A stretch of 64,000 nucleotides of DNA from Topomyia yanbarensis. Lineage: Eukaryota; Arthropoda; Insecta; Diptera; Culicidae. Location: assembly GCF_030247195.1 (NCBI RefSeq), contig NC_080671.1, positions 98,195,845 to 98,259,844 on the forward strand. The letters are read 5' to 3'. The notes below the pieces were generated by a model. The model had not been told where the DNA came from. It was given only the letters and a program-made list of their open reading frames with translations, and ran no database searches. The position numbers and the translations under genes were made by a program. Below, in pieces: positions 36,401-43,677 of this stretch (position 1 is its first letter; each line of letters starts with the position of its first letter).

Positions 36401-37145
36401 TTACTGATGATTCCATACATACTTCAGCTTCGTGGATAACTTCCTTCGATAGCTCGGTTTCCTCTTTTTCGAGTACACTTTCGTCTTGATTCAATACAGG
36501 ATTTTGTTCTATTTTACCGTCCGGTTCTACCTCCTCTTCTTCATCTAACGAAATTACTTCAGGCAATTTACTTTTGCTTGGCGACCTTTTTTCCTCATCT
36601 TTTGCCATGTCTGCATCTCCTTCTACATTAGATATACTTGCTTTAGGTTCATCTGCAATTTCTGGTACCTCAGCCTCTGTTTCGTTGGTTCCTTTCTCTG
36701 ATTGATCCTTATTCTCTTTTTCGACTACCTCTTCGTCCGGTTTATCTACTATAGGCACTGGATTCATTTCCGCAGCCGTCTGTGCCTCATCATCTTCATC
36801 CAACGAAATTATCTCCGGCTTTCTTCTCTTTCTTGGCGACAATTTATCCCCATCTTGCTTCTCATCTGCACCAGGCTTACTGTCGGCAATATTCGCCGCA
36901 ACTGTAACATGTTCTTCATCCTCATCCACGGGAATTACTAGTGGAAGTTTTCGTTCCTTCTCACTCGGCATCTTTTCATCATCCGTGGTATCAGATCCGC
37001 TAGCAACAACCGGCACTTGATTTTCCGACTTTATTTGCAAAACCACCTCATCTTCCGATTCGACATCGATTGTGATTGGTGCCTTTGGTTTATCGCCGGT
37101 TGAGCCAGAAACCGGTGCGGATCCCTCCGCCGTTTCCGATTCCAT
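5054..37145 (-). CDS. SETDB1: SETDB1/Eggless histone H3K9 methyltransferase, complete 9-exon gene
   Basis: This is the SETDB1/Eggless family H3K9 methyltransferase, which silences transposons and is needed in the insect germ line. Coding exons on the minus strand are 37145-34905, 34846-34723, 34664-34521, 34461-34025, 33965-32682, 6427-5663, 5601-5553, 5484-5321 and 5260-5054. They sum to 5415 nt (1804 aa plus stop), every junction keeps phase, and all have GT-AG ends. Order of domains: acidic N-terminal region of about 690 residues, a Cys cluster (about 700-740), coiled coil (about 795-860), a Q-rich linker, tudor-like region, MBD (about 1310-1400), pre-SET, and a SET domain split by a charged insert with post-SET at the very end. 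The acidic N-terminus makes it clearly longer than fly and human family members, which are near 1,260-1,290 aa. Intron 5 is 26,254 bp and full of transposons, while the other coding introns are 51-70 bp. I see no disabling change. Confidence 0.93.
6600..6760. other. AT-rich spacer
   Basis: I see nothing recognisable between the SETDB1 acceptor region and the first LTR-like repeat. Confidence 0.5.
6761..7157. repeat. LTR-like direct repeat, left copy
   Basis: This is about 397 bp, closely similar to 26549-26948. It runs from CGAGAGTTTTTGTCGG to ...GGTCCCCGAAA. The right copy has the canonical TG...CA ends (TGAGAG...CCCCGACA), so this copy seems to have lost both terminal dinucleotides by mutation. 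It is followed after 3 bp by a tRNA-Tyr-like primer-binding site (7161-7185), which marks it as a 5' LTR in plus orientation. No matching target duplication was found outside the pair. Confidence 0.65.
7161..7185 (+). promoter_or_regulatory. Candidate primer-binding site, tRNA-Tyr
   Basis: TGGTCCTTCAAACCGGATT and the next bases match the complement of the 3' end of insect tRNA-Tyr (expected TGGTCCTTCGAGCCGGATT) at about 21 of 25 positions. It sits 3 bp after the LTR-like repeat, where an LTR retrotransposon primer site belongs. Confidence 0.6.
7186..7837 (+). mobile_element. Non-coding internal region of LTR-like element, 5' part
   Basis: The sequence lies between the putative primer-binding site and the left end of the hAT segment. 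Overlapping open frames of about 150 residues exist (7236-7694, 7441-7887), but they show no Gag, protease or RT motif. I take it as the interior of a non-autonomous (LARD-like) LTR element or a decayed one. Confidence 0.4.
8124..10221 (+). CDS. Intact 4-exon hAT-superfamily transposase (BED finger, hATC)
   Basis: Exons 8124-8697, 8754-9284, 9367-9677 and 9739-10221 join in frame to 1899 nt (632 aa plus stop). All have GT-AG introns (56, 82 and 61 bp). The start ATG is in context AAAATGG. A BED-type finger is at residues about 30-65 ([14 protein letters not shown]...[11 protein letters not shown]). The RNase H-like catalytic core has candidate acidic residues D164 ([10 protein letters not shown]) and D229 ([10 protein letters not shown]), then [22 protein letters not shown] and an alpha-helical stretch with YEAAFKPLY. 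The C-terminal hAT dimerisation domain is complete ([18 protein letters not shown]). hAT proteins move DNA by cut-and-paste with 8 bp duplications. No stop or shift breaks it, so it is either a recently active copy or a domesticated gene. It sits antisense within SETDB1 intron 5. Confidence 0.88.
10222..12454. other. Non-coding stretch after hAT gene
   Basis: AATAAA signals overlap the hAT stop (10217-10223) and occur near 10378. Beyond that I see no gene. The 142-codon frame at 11100-11528 has no family features. A short palindromic repeat lies at 11597-11690 (separate entry). From about 12158 to 12454 the sequence again resembles the LTR-like element interior. Confidence 0.5.
11597..11690. 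repeat. Palindromic repeat (GAATCCGAC...), related copy at 51150
   Basis: GAGAATCCGACATTAACTTA near 11600 is mirrored by TTAAGTTGGTGTCGGATTCT near 11665-11687. A related single arm lies at 51158-51200. A second shared segment (TAGTGGAGAAAAA) lies at 11470 and 51266. This points to a dispersed, rearranged repeat family. Confidence 0.55.
12640..14631. other. Repeat-rich non-coding stretch
   Basis: No coding potential is seen. A probable small element lies at about 13295-13627, with ends AGCGGAGGATCCAGGA and (reverse complement of right) AGCAGGGGAGGATCCAGA. From about 14200 the sequence is a diverged mosquito repeat with the phrase CCGTAACTCTGGAACCGGAAGT, which also flanks the Transib-like insertion. 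Confidence 0.5.
14632..17206. mobile_element. Transib-like non-autonomous element with ~760 bp inverted repeats
   Basis: Two arms, 14632-15390 and about 16446-17206, are near-identical inverted copies around a spacer of about 1.05 kb. Termini are CACAGTGGTCC...GGACCACTGTG. The 5 bp CACTG is duplicated at 14627-14631 and 17207-17211. A related uninterrupted copy of the flanking repeat at about 14266-14290 (ATTTTAAAGTCATTTGGCATC) confirms the join. Transib elements have 5 bp duplications and ends of the form CACWRTG, like the V(D)J heptamer CACAGTG. No transposase is present. Confidence 0.65.
15696..15926. mobile_element. Tc1/mariner-type MITE inside the Transib-like element
   Basis: It is 231 bp with inverted ends CAGTATGTAAAATACTTAAA and (reverse complement) CAGTATGTAAAAAATTAAAG. 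TA dinucleotides flank both sides (15694-15695 and 15927-15928). TA duplication and size suit a mariner-derived MITE. Confidence 0.65.
17207..18957. other. Diverged repeat and low-complexity stretch
   Basis: No gene is seen. It includes a poly-G run at about 18013-18031, a fragment GGAACCTCCATTTACGAACC near 18082 that looks like one end of a MITE, and repeat sequence similar to 14200-14600 (CGGAACCAAAAGTCAGAT near 18618). Confidence 0.5.
18895..18980 (-). repeat. ACAY-microsatellite repeat, left half (split by Waldo-like element)
   Basis: CAGCAATCTCTCAGAAAATTGAATGAG followed by ACACATACATACAT matches, in reverse, the intact copy at about 27400-27520. The other half resumes at about 23127. 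The retroelement between them therefore split this microsatellite. Confidence 0.65.
18981..23126 (+). mobile_element. Waldo-like R1-clade non-LTR retrotransposon, decayed
   Basis: This is a defective R1-group element whose two ends sit in an (ACAY)n microsatellite, the known target of the Waldo family. The 5' UTR has imperfect repeats of a unit containing AAGTAAGCCTCACATGG (about 19000-19320). A Gag-like ORF1 remnant (about 20280-21480) ends in a CCHC knuckle ([11 protein letters not shown], near 21425). RT remnants follow (about 21540-22500) with AGVPQG and a changed active site FADY where FADD is expected. The endonuclease and the first part of RT appear deleted between 21480 and 21540. The GC-rich 3' UTR runs to about 23120. 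Many stops and shifts make it inactive. Confidence 0.75.
20399..22502 (+). pseudogene. R1-type ORF1/ORF2 remnants
   Basis: Coding pieces of the Waldo-like element are broken by stops and shifts. Pieces include a basic, K/E-rich Gag segment (20668-21150), a zinc knuckle at about 21415-21470, RT palm around 21680-21800, and a C-terminal RT/thumb block (22089-22502). That last block contains [23 protein letters not shown] and [15 protein letters not shown], typical of R1-clade proteins. No frame is intact. Confidence 0.7.
23127..23215 (-). repeat. ACAY-microsatellite repeat, right half
   Basis: ACACACACATAGACATTTTCC then GATCTTGACCATCTCAG and CTCGGCC correspond in reverse to the intact repeat at about 27345-27410. 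This is the continuation of the copy interrupted at about 18980. Confidence 0.6.
23330..23890. repeat. Fold-back element, family shared with 38885-39450
   Basis: Inverted arms: about 23330-23500 (phrase AGATCCGCCGGACGAGGTGC) and about 23690-23880 (phrase CTACCTCGTCCGGCGGATTT). Between them a second hairpin, GGCGGACAGCACGG...CGTCTGCTGTCCG, lies at about 23530-23665. The phrase CGGACTTAAACTAG...GCCCCTATGTTTGAGTAT recurs at 39058. Confidence 0.65.
24302..26548. other. Non-coding internal region of LTR-like element, 3' part
   Basis: This moderately GC stretch has several short frames and no RT, integrase or protease motif. Its position between the Harbinger-like right end and the right LTR-like repeat suggests it is the continuation of 7186-7837 and 12158-12454. 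No polypurine tract stands out before 26549. Confidence 0.4.
26549..26948. repeat. LTR-like direct repeat, right copy
   Basis: It is 400 bp, starting TGAGAGTTTTTGTCGG and ending CCCCGACA, so it has TG...CA ends. It is similar to 6761-7157 throughout, with scattered substitutions and a few small gaps. A TATA-like stretch AAAATATATAGTG lies inside. The flanks do not show a clear 5 bp duplication. Confidence 0.65.
26949..27288. other. Unassigned AT-rich intronic sequence
   Basis: I see nothing recognisable here. Confidence 0.4.
27289..27960. repeat. Mosquito repeat with (TGTA)n microsatellite
   Basis: It begins with a small hairpin (GCCTTTCTCAATAGAAAGGTA), then GAGGGCCGAGTG, a TGTATG/TGTG microsatellite at about 27405-27475, CTCAGAGATGGCTGAACCG and GACTTCCGGTTCCGGAATTACAG. 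The unit is partly repeated at 27820-27950. It is the same family that hosts the Waldo-like insertion at 18980/23127. Confidence 0.65.
28285..28532. mobile_element. MITE with GGTCGGTGTTAA ends
   Basis: It is 248 bp. Inverted ends are GGTCGGTGTTAAGTCAGACC and (reverse complement) GGTCGGTGTTAATTCAGACC. ATCT occurs on both sides (28281-28284 and 28533-28536), a candidate 4 bp duplication. No ORF is present. Confidence 0.65.
28533..29073. other. Unassigned intronic sequence
   Basis: No gene or clear repeat end was found here. Confidence 0.4.
29076..29289. mobile_element. TA-flanked MITE carrying a GCGTAAAT minisatellite
   Basis: The ends CACTCAGGTTTCTTTTTACG and (reverse complement of right) CACTCAAGTTTTTTTACGCG are inverted copies flanked by TA (29074-29075, 29290-29291). 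The interior is a tandem array of a unit of about 32 bp built from GCGTAAATGAAAACC and GCGTAAATTTCAAAATCC. TA duplication fits a Tc1/mariner-type MITE. Confidence 0.7.
29292..30343. other. AT-rich intronic stretch with a short fold-back
   Basis: No coding sequence is seen. A compact hairpin repeat lies at 30078-30152: GCCGTTATAAGCATATTTGT and ACAATTATGCGTATAACGGC face each other with CCCATG/CATGGG at the inner ends. Confidence 0.55.
30344..31150 (-). pseudogene. DUF4780-like retroelement-associated ORF, partly broken
   Basis: A 156-codon frame (30814-30344) contains [38 protein letters not shown] and [11 protein letters not shown]. These resemble the DUF4780 fold found in insect proteins linked to mobile elements. 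Upstream on the minus strand (about 30815-31150) an acidic, E-rich coding-like stretch is in other frames, so the original ORF seems interrupted. No RT was found nearby. Function is not established. Confidence 0.45.
31160..32681. other. Non-coding end of SETDB1 intron 5
   Basis: No gene is seen. Short frames on both strands lack motifs. The SETDB1 donor lies at the right edge (32676-32681). Confidence 0.5.
32682..37145 (-). CDS. SETDB1: SETDB1 5' exon block: SIM-rich acidic region, coiled coil, tudor, MBD
   Basis: Exons 1-5 encode residues 1-1410. Exon 1 (747 codons) is strongly acidic and holds repeated hydrophobic-acidic motifs such as [11 protein letters not shown] and [11 protein letters not shown], resembling SUMO-interacting motifs. 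A Cys cluster follows (CVNPEC...[10 protein letters not shown], about 700-738). Exons 3-4 hold a coiled coil ([12 protein letters not shown] through [12 protein letters not shown]), the region that binds the ATF7IP/Windei cofactor in other animals, then a run of Q. Exons 4-5 encode the tudor-like region ([41 protein letters not shown]). Exon 5 ends with the MBD ([15 protein letters not shown]). The start ATG at 37145 is in a strong context (CACCCATGG) and follows an acceptor at 37158, so an intron lies in the 5' UTR. Confidence 0.92.
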
Positions 37146-37157
37146 GGGTGCGATGAA

Positions 37158-37420
37158 CTGTGAATAGAAAAAACAAAATTAATCCCAGATAACCTAACCT
37201 CTTTTCGGGTACAATCATTAGTGTACAGTAAACAAGATAATTTACCGTTTAAAACGAACAGATCTTTAGCGTAGATACAATTAGAAACACTTCAATAACA
37301 TTTGTGCAACTTTTTCACTCTTTTTGCGGCGGAAAACGGAACAAAAATCACTTTTTTCAACTATCAATCGATTTTTTCAATCCGACGCCACTAACGAGTT
37401 TTGTTGTGAAGCCTGCCTGA
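37158..37420 (-). promoter_or_regulatory. SETDB1 5' UTR intron and probable promoter region
   Basis: An acceptor CAG (37158-37160, minus strand) precedes the start exon. A candidate donor GTAAAT is at 37240-37245, giving an intron of about 88 bp. The first exon and transcription start then lie above 37246, probably within 37246-37420. No TATA box is evident. Confidence 0.45.
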
Positions 37421-37590
37421 CAGCAGTGCTGAACTTTTTGCAGAACTGACATACACCCCGCTGTTAAAAATATATGTCCGTATACGGGGGGTGATGAAAT
37501 GGATGGATAAGTCTGATACACTTTACTGAAAAAGAACATTATTATGTCGTTTTTGCTTAAGGCGGAAACTGACATAGTTTTCAGAACTAC

Positions 37591-37752
37591 CCAATTAAGT
37601 TCAGCCGAAAAATGAGCCGGAATGTTTGCTGGTTCTAGTTCGTATTCCGGCTTCAGTGACACAATCAATTCTTATTCGAATCGTTTGTGTCACTGGAGCC
37701 GAAACACAAACTAGAACCAGCCATCATTTCGGCTCATTTTTCGGCTGAATTT
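37591..37752. mobile_element. Fold-back MITE upstream of SETDB1
   Basis: Arms of about 70 bp (37591-37660 and 37686-37752) are inverted copies: TTCAGCCGAAAAATGAGCCG against CGGCTCATTTTTCGGCTGAA. The loop is about 25 bp. It lies a few hundred bases upstream of the SETDB1 first exon, where it may affect the promoter. Confidence 0.7.
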
Positions 37753-38884
37753 ACTAAATAACTATAGAATATAAAGGTACAGTAACAAAACCATAATTTT
37801 TACAATAATTTACAGTAAAGTCTAATGTATCGCTACAATAAATAACAATAAACTGCAACGTTTCTACAGTAAATTTTAATGTAAAGTCAACTTTTACAGT
37901 AAAAAAGGGGGGTGATTATGTATATTAACATTAAAAAAATTACTTTTTTTCCGTACATTTTTTGCTCAGAAACAGTAACATTTAATGTGAATTTACTGAA
38001 CCATTTTTCAGCTGAACAGTAAAATTTGTTGTTACATCAACTTTCATTGTAAATCTACTGCGAGAACTCTACGTCGAACCAAATACAAATATGCTTTAAA
38101 TTATTTTTTTTTTAATTTGTATTTGGTCGAACTATGTTCAAACAGTAGTAACCATAAAATCTATTGTTTTATGATTGTTGGGTAAACACTACTGTAGATT
38201 TCTATCAGGGCTGCTATCAAACCGTTTGACACCAGTTTCTAAATTGAAATTCGAGTTGGATTATAACCTGAAATATAATTCTGGTTCACTAACACCCCCA
38301 CTGTTTTGCGAGAATGCAGCTCATGCTGATTTCGTTTCTAGATCAGAGTTGCTCTAGGTTCGCTCGAAAACTTTTATATAAATTTTGTAAACAAGCGAAC
38401 CTCGGAGCGAACTTAGAGCGACTAGAATGCAAAACCGAAATCAACATCAGTTTCACCAAATACAAATTATATAACACAAATATTTGTATTTGGTTTCACC
38501 AAAAACGTTTGTTTGAAGCAACTAAGCTAGGCTTTCAAGCAAAACTAACATTAGTGGAACGTCCGAAAAAGTCATATGAAACATCATAATAAATAACAAA
38601 TTACTCTATCGGCATGGGCTTAATTTCTCATTGACACTTGTTTCAATACGCTTTGTAAGACGGTTCGGCATGAACATCGGTTCTATTCTTTCGTAATACT
38701 TAATAACCCGTGTATAGCTCAGATTTTTTGAACTACAACATTTTATCTCAAGTGAACATTCGAGTTCATTTGTAAAGTATTCAATTAGGTTCTTTACTGA
38801 CGCAATTAACCTCACTTTTCTTGACAATTCATTTCATGGCGTCTGGGCCCAAGGAAATAAACATAAACATTCTTTAGCACACGT
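37753..38884. other. AT-rich repeats and hairpins, no gene
   Basis: 37760-38060 has recurring ACAGTAA/TTACTGT phrases that look like a decayed inverted repeat. A hairpin GTCGAACCAAATACAAAT...ATTTGTATTTGGTCGAAC lies at about 38072-38130. Another inverted pair lies at about 38325-38450 (GCTGATTTCGTTTCTAG against CTAGAATGCAAAACCGAAATC). Small frames (38314-38589, 38606-38827) show no family features. Confidence 0.5.
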
Positions 38885-39450
38885 TGAAAAGAGGGAAAAG
38901 GCCGAGCTTCATCGCAAATCTTCCGATGGTAATTGTTCCGAATCGCGGCTTTTTCGAAAAGAGGGGTAATTTATTTTGGAAATGGTTCTAAATGGCCTAT
39001 TTTATAACAAGCAATGAAAAAATTCGGAGGGAAAGCTTTAAAGTAGTAAAGCTCAGTCGGACTTAAACTAGGGACAGCCCCTATGTTTGAGTATACCGGG
39101 CAAACGAGTGGATTACAGGTTTGATTGCACCCTTCGGTAGCAAGATCAAAACCACCTCGTCCGTCGGTTTCTCAGCGGCTTTGCGCCGCTTCGAATCTTC
39201 GGACTCGACTGTGCGGCAAAGCCGCATCACACTACCTTCACCCTTAACGTCACTTTCTCATAAGCAATGCTATTGTTAGTAAGGTAAGTGGGAACAACTT
39301 ATTTTTCCAGTTTAAACTACTTTAAAGCTTTCCCCCCAAATTTTTTCATTGCTTGTTATAAAATAGGCCATTTAGAACCATTTCCAAAAGAAATTAACCC
39401 TCTTTTCAAAAAAGCCGCGATTCGGAACAATTACCCTTCCGATTTGAACA
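38885..39450. mobile_element. Long-inverted-repeat element, same family as 23330-23890
   Basis: Arms at about 38885-39045 and 39310-39450 are inverted copies (AAATGGCCTATTTTATAACAAGC... against GCTTGTTATAAAATAGGCCATTT). The core 39055-39300 contains CACCTCGTCCGTCGGTTTCTCAGCGGC, which is shared with 23330-23890. Confidence 0.7.
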
Positions 39451-40090
39451 CTTAGGGACACTTTTTTTATATCGAAGCAACCGATTAAAAATAATTATGA
39501 CCGAACCGAAACAAAACTTATGGCTACAGAAAAGCCCATTACGCCATTTGTTTGTTTTTCTTCCTTATATCCTTGTGTTTTATCGGTTTTAGCGAAAAAA
39601 TAACAACCGCACCCATACGTAGGAAAAAATGTCCACCAATATTGTCAGGCGAGTTGAACATTTCGACGCTTGACTCTACTCACCTGTGTTAATTGCCCCT
39701 AGGAACAAATCGAATTTGCGGATGTGAACAAAAGGCGATTTCAATACTTGGACAAATTTTCTGGCTGCTTGAATGAGTTTATTTTTCGCGTTTCTCTAAC
39801 ATATCGGTTTATGTTTGATTAAAGCTTAATTTTATTTTTTGAAAAATTTGCATGCTCTCGCTTGAATTTTGTTTGATTAGTGTTCTTTTTTGCATTTTTA
39901 AGAGATGCAGATCCATTATGCATGGATTTGACCTGTCTTTTCAAATGAAGCTATCTCAAAATTAGTTCAGTACAACCAAATACAAACAACAAATTCAACC
40001 AAAAATTGCTCAAAACTGATGAAAGGCCATGCGGGTACAGCTCTCCAGAATCATCAAAGGCACCCACTTAATGCCCAAGAAAACTGATAC
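39451..40090. other. Unassigned AT-rich sequence
   Basis: No gene or repeat border is recognised. Confidence 0.4.
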
Positions 40091-40094
40091 CATT

Positions 40095-40260
40095 TGCTTT
40101 TTACGAGCATAGGCAGTTTGAATTTAATGCAAGGCTATCATTCGTCCATTTGCGGAAGCCAAATTGTGTATCTGACTGTAAGCCATTAGTTTCGACAAAA
40201 TTGTCGAGGCGAATACAGGGAGGCATTGCAATCGGCCGATACGAGTTGTGATCGGAGGCT
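40095..40260 (-). pseudogene. Non-LTR reverse transcriptase fragment
   Basis: On the minus strand the frame reads DHNSYRPIAMPPCIRLDNF then ETNGLQSDTQFGFRKWTNDSLAL. This is the conserved NYRPI...FGFRKG block of a non-LTR RT with substitutions. Only this block is recognisable; upstream minus-strand sequence (to about 40560) may belong to the same fragment but carries stops. Confidence 0.6.
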
Positions 40261-40329
40261 GGTTTTTGGATGTCAGTACACTCACTTGTCTCTAAACGTG
40301 TTGTCTTCAAAATCCTATTCTTCAAAAAA

Positions 40330-41641
40330 CATCGAAAAACATCGTCTTCTTCAGCTCCATCCGGCGTGCCATCGTTCGAGCTACCAAAATCCCCTTGAGC
40401 TCCACCGTGGGACCAATTGCGTCACGTTCTCCTATTCACCTGCGTCCAAGTGCGCAGCTGCGGTAACCAGGTTCCTTCCACCAACTGATCCACTTGCGGA
40501 TGGTCCCTGTTCGGCCGATGCCTTGGTGGAACTTCTCCTTAGCCGATAGCTGAGTCCTGATGCTTGGAGTAGGATACTTTGTGTCGAAAAAAGGAACCCT
40601 ACAATATTTCACGTGTCATCAAAATTTATAATCGCTGTGATTTACTCACTTCTCTTGGAAGGCGTTTTCCGTTTCGTATTTGCCAGGCTGATTAAAAGCG
40701 TATCGCTTTCTATTCGCCGAGTACTGCTTGCTGGTACTGATGCCTGCAGGATTCTTATCTGGTGGAGGTTTTACTGGTATGTTCTAATTAGTGCCGTGAA
40801 TATCTTCAACATACCTTCCCGGTGGAGTCCGGTACGATTTGGTGCGGCCCGGAATCAACCCAGATTAGATTAATAGAGCTCCTGTAAACGGACGTCCTGT
40901 TCCTGCTTGTAGGCTGCCAAGAAGAAGGGAATTAGCGTCGGAACGATTGATTCATCCCCTCCTGTTTACCTTGAGTTTTGATCGGATCCTCACTCGTGTG
41001 ACTGTCGGAATCGCGTGTCTTTTCCGTGCGACATTTGCCAAGGCAAATCGTATTCGGTTTAAGCGCACTGAGCAGAAATCACGGCTGCATCTTGCACTGG
41101 TACTATTGTTCTGATTCTTCTTTTTAGTAAGCAGAAACACTCTTTTTGCAACTGACAGGTAGAGTGGATATAGTTATCGCAGAAAGTTTGTGTCGTCAAC
41201 TGTTGATGTTGTTTCACTTTCAAACTGGCAAGCGGTCCTTGCGGTGGATCCATATACGCTTAACTTTAACTGAGCATAATATGTGTATTGGAGATGTTCA
41301 CATTGAGTTAACATCTAATCAAATAATTTAATTGCTACTGTTTGCGTACACAAAATTTGTCGCGAATCGTCATAATTGGTACTTAAGGCAGACGTATATT
41401 GTGCTCGAAAACTTTATTTTCGTTGAAAATTGAGCATGTTTCCACGAGAAAGGTTTCTTTTGTTTTCATCTAGTTGGCCTGTTTATTCCATACACATTGA
41501 TGAGAAACGACATTACTAGTCAGAAAAAAACTTTTGGAATCAAAACAAGACAGACATTACTCAGGATACCAAAAACACGAGTATTTTTTTTAAAATATCG
41601 TTGCTAATAATTTATATTCCAATTGTAGTAACTAGAAAGCT
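40330..41641. other. Unassigned sequence
   Basis: Short frames on both strands (for example 40613-40873 and 41146-41331) have no recognisable domain. I see no further exon of G6Pase here. Confidence 0.4.
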
Positions 41642-41644
41642 TTA

Positions 41645-41896
41645 GGGTGCTTACAGAGTGGCGGCGAGAAGCTGAGCTGGGGCTGGAACTGACATTAGAG
41701 TGCGAGATGCGAGAAACCTGCTTACTGCAAACCAAAGGAAGGATGTCAGAGTGAAAGCGGAGCGGATCGGCGCCGACTGCCTGCTTTTACTCTGACAGGC
41801 TCCATTTGATATGCTGCGAGCAGGTTTCTCGCATCTCGCATCATACTGTCAGTACAAGCGCCTGCTCAGCTTCTCGCGGCCATTCTGTAAGCACCC
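41645..41896. mobile_element. PIF/Harbinger-type MITE
   Basis: It is 252 bp with ends GGGTGCTTACAGAGTGGC and (reverse complement) GGGTGCTTACAGAATGGC. It is flanked by TTA on both sides (41642-41644, 41897-41899). A TTA/TAA duplication with ends starting GGG is diagnostic of PIF/Harbinger derivatives. GCGAGAAGCTGAGC and GCGAGATGCGAGAAACCTGC recur as inverted subterminal blocks. Confidence 0.75.
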
Positions 41897-42309
41897 TTAG
41901 ACTTGTACAAAATTACAGGTATTCCTCCATATTTGACGCGTTTTTTTTAACAGTCTCAATAAGCAGATAACTTTTCGTTATGCTGTTTCAATGTAGGCGC
42001 GAAAATAAATCCTATTCAAACCCACGTGCTCCCGGTGCATGCGCAATGGTTCTTGCCATAGAAGTTTATGCTATTGATTTTCCGTCAACTTCGCAAGTCT
42101 TTCGATTTTTTAACTTCCTGATTCCGTCAGCTGATCCTGACACTTCCTTCGACTTTTCATTCTCCTCATATCCTATAGTGTTTGTCACGCCCAATCTGTT
42201 AAAACATTCTACAGCTGAAATTACAAATAGCAACAACATAATATCAGTAATGCGTATATCCGTTTCTTATTGAGGTCATTCCGTGTGATCAAAATTGGTC
42301 GGCCTAGTT
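41897..42309. other. Region upstream of glucose-6-phosphatase
   Basis: This is the likely promoter and 5' UTR of the following gene. No distinct element was recognised. Confidence 0.4.
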
Positions 42310-43562
42310 ATGAAGCTTTACAGCTACATATTAAAGTGTGAAATTTACCAGATTTTATACGTGCAGGATGTGTAAGTAAGAGACGCTTACCATGTTTCAT
42401 ATGTGACTGAATTCAGTGCTAAGTTTTGTTTCACTTTGTTCCAGTTTATCGCGATACGAGGACTTTTTGGCCACGGTTACCAGAGCTTTCGATCCGAAAT
42501 TCTTGTTTCTCACTGTTATCCCTTTGGTGGCGGGACTCAGTACTCGGCTTTATTCCAGGCTATTATTGAGTGTGTTACTCGCGGAATATTTCAACACTTT
42601 GTTGAAATGGTATCCGGATTGAACTATATTTAATTTATCGGAATTAACCAAAAATTTTATAATTTCAGGATACTTGCCGAGGATCGTCCTTTCTGGTGGG
42701 TACATGAAACCAATGAATTCACCTCGCTTAATCGGCCCAAGCTGTATCAGAATGAGTACACGTGCGAGCCAAGTCCGGGAAATCCGTCCGGTCATTTAAT
42801 GACCTCGACCACCTACCTGTATGTGATGTTTTCCGTGCTCGAGGAAGCCGTTCTGCAATATGGTCGTTCTGTTGTTATTGCCCTGCGTGTATGCTACTAC
42901 TTGATGCTGCTGTTCATTTCGGTTTCGCGGATGTATTTTGGATGCCACTTTCTACACCAATGTATCTTCGGAATCTTATTGGGGGTTGTACTGACGAAGT
43001 TGACCATGTCGCTCAGCTTCGAAAAGCACTTAACCAAACTGTCCAGGAAACGTCGAATAGCTTACTGCTGCCTAACTTGTCTAGTGTTGCTAGGAATTTA
43101 TTGGGGACAGAAGCTAATTGGTGTTGACCCTCAGTGGTCGGTAAAGATGGCCTTCAAATGGTGTGACGATCCATTTTACTTAAATCCAAGCACCACGCTG
43201 GTGTTTAGTGCCATACGCCTTACCGGTTCACTGGTTGCTTTTGCAATCGTTGGACCCGTACTGAAGTAAGTTTCACTACAATAACAATCAACCTGAGATT
43301 TGTCAAACTAATGACATCTTATTTTTTCAGATCCGCTCCGCTCAACTGGAAGCGAAGTATCCCCTTAACGCTAGTAATGATGGCTGCCAAGTGGGTTGCT
43401 GTGAGCTACACCCCACGTTACCACGGGGTTGTCGTATTTTATCTGTACACCTTTCTAACACATCTACTTTTCACCTTTGGCTATATGCGACTAGTGCCAG
43501 CGGTTGCCTCCGCTACAGTTGACTCAAGAGTACAACGCAACTCTAGGCCCAAGATCAACTGA
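42310..43562 (+). CDS. G6P: Glucose-6-phosphatase, complete 4-exon gene
   Basis: Exons 42310-42371, 42445-42609, 42669-43265 and 43331-43562 join to 1056 nt (351 aa plus stop; human G6PC1 is 357). Intron phases agree. The enzyme is an ER-membrane PAP2/vanadium-haloperoxidase-type phosphatase that releases free glucose from glucose-6-phosphate, the last step of gluconeogenesis and glycogen breakdown. The active-site signatures are all present: KWILAEDRP (K-x6-RP, created by splicing exon 2 to 3), NPSGHL, and SRMYFGCHFLHQ with the catalytic His. Multiple hydrophobic helices match the nine-span family topology. The start exon (MKLYSYILKC...) is inferred from phase, length and a GTAAGT donor, and is the least certain part. 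An AATAAA lies at 43672. Confidence 0.9.
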
Positions 43563-43671
43563 ACAATAGCTCCTATCAGAACTGCATCATACATTATACA
43601 GCTTCTCGAAAACCTTGTAGATTATCGCTTTTTGCATAGCACATATCAAGCGCAACTTTAGCTCAGCTGGT

Positions 43672-43677
43672 AATAAA
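43672..43677 (+). terminator. Polyadenylation signal for glucose-6-phosphatase
   Basis: AATAAA lies 110 nt after the stop codon. It is also 175 bp before the BEL insertion, so the retroelement lies outside the transcript. Confidence 0.6.

Noticed and set aside
35022..36941. Long S/F-rich plus-strand frames (for example 35263-35892)
   Set aside because: They are shadows of the acidic SETDB1 exon 1, whose GAA/GAT-rich codons read as TTC/ATC on the other strand.
40226..40549. 107-codon plus-strand frame
   Set aside because: It is partly antisense to the RT fragment at 40095-40260 and has no protein features.
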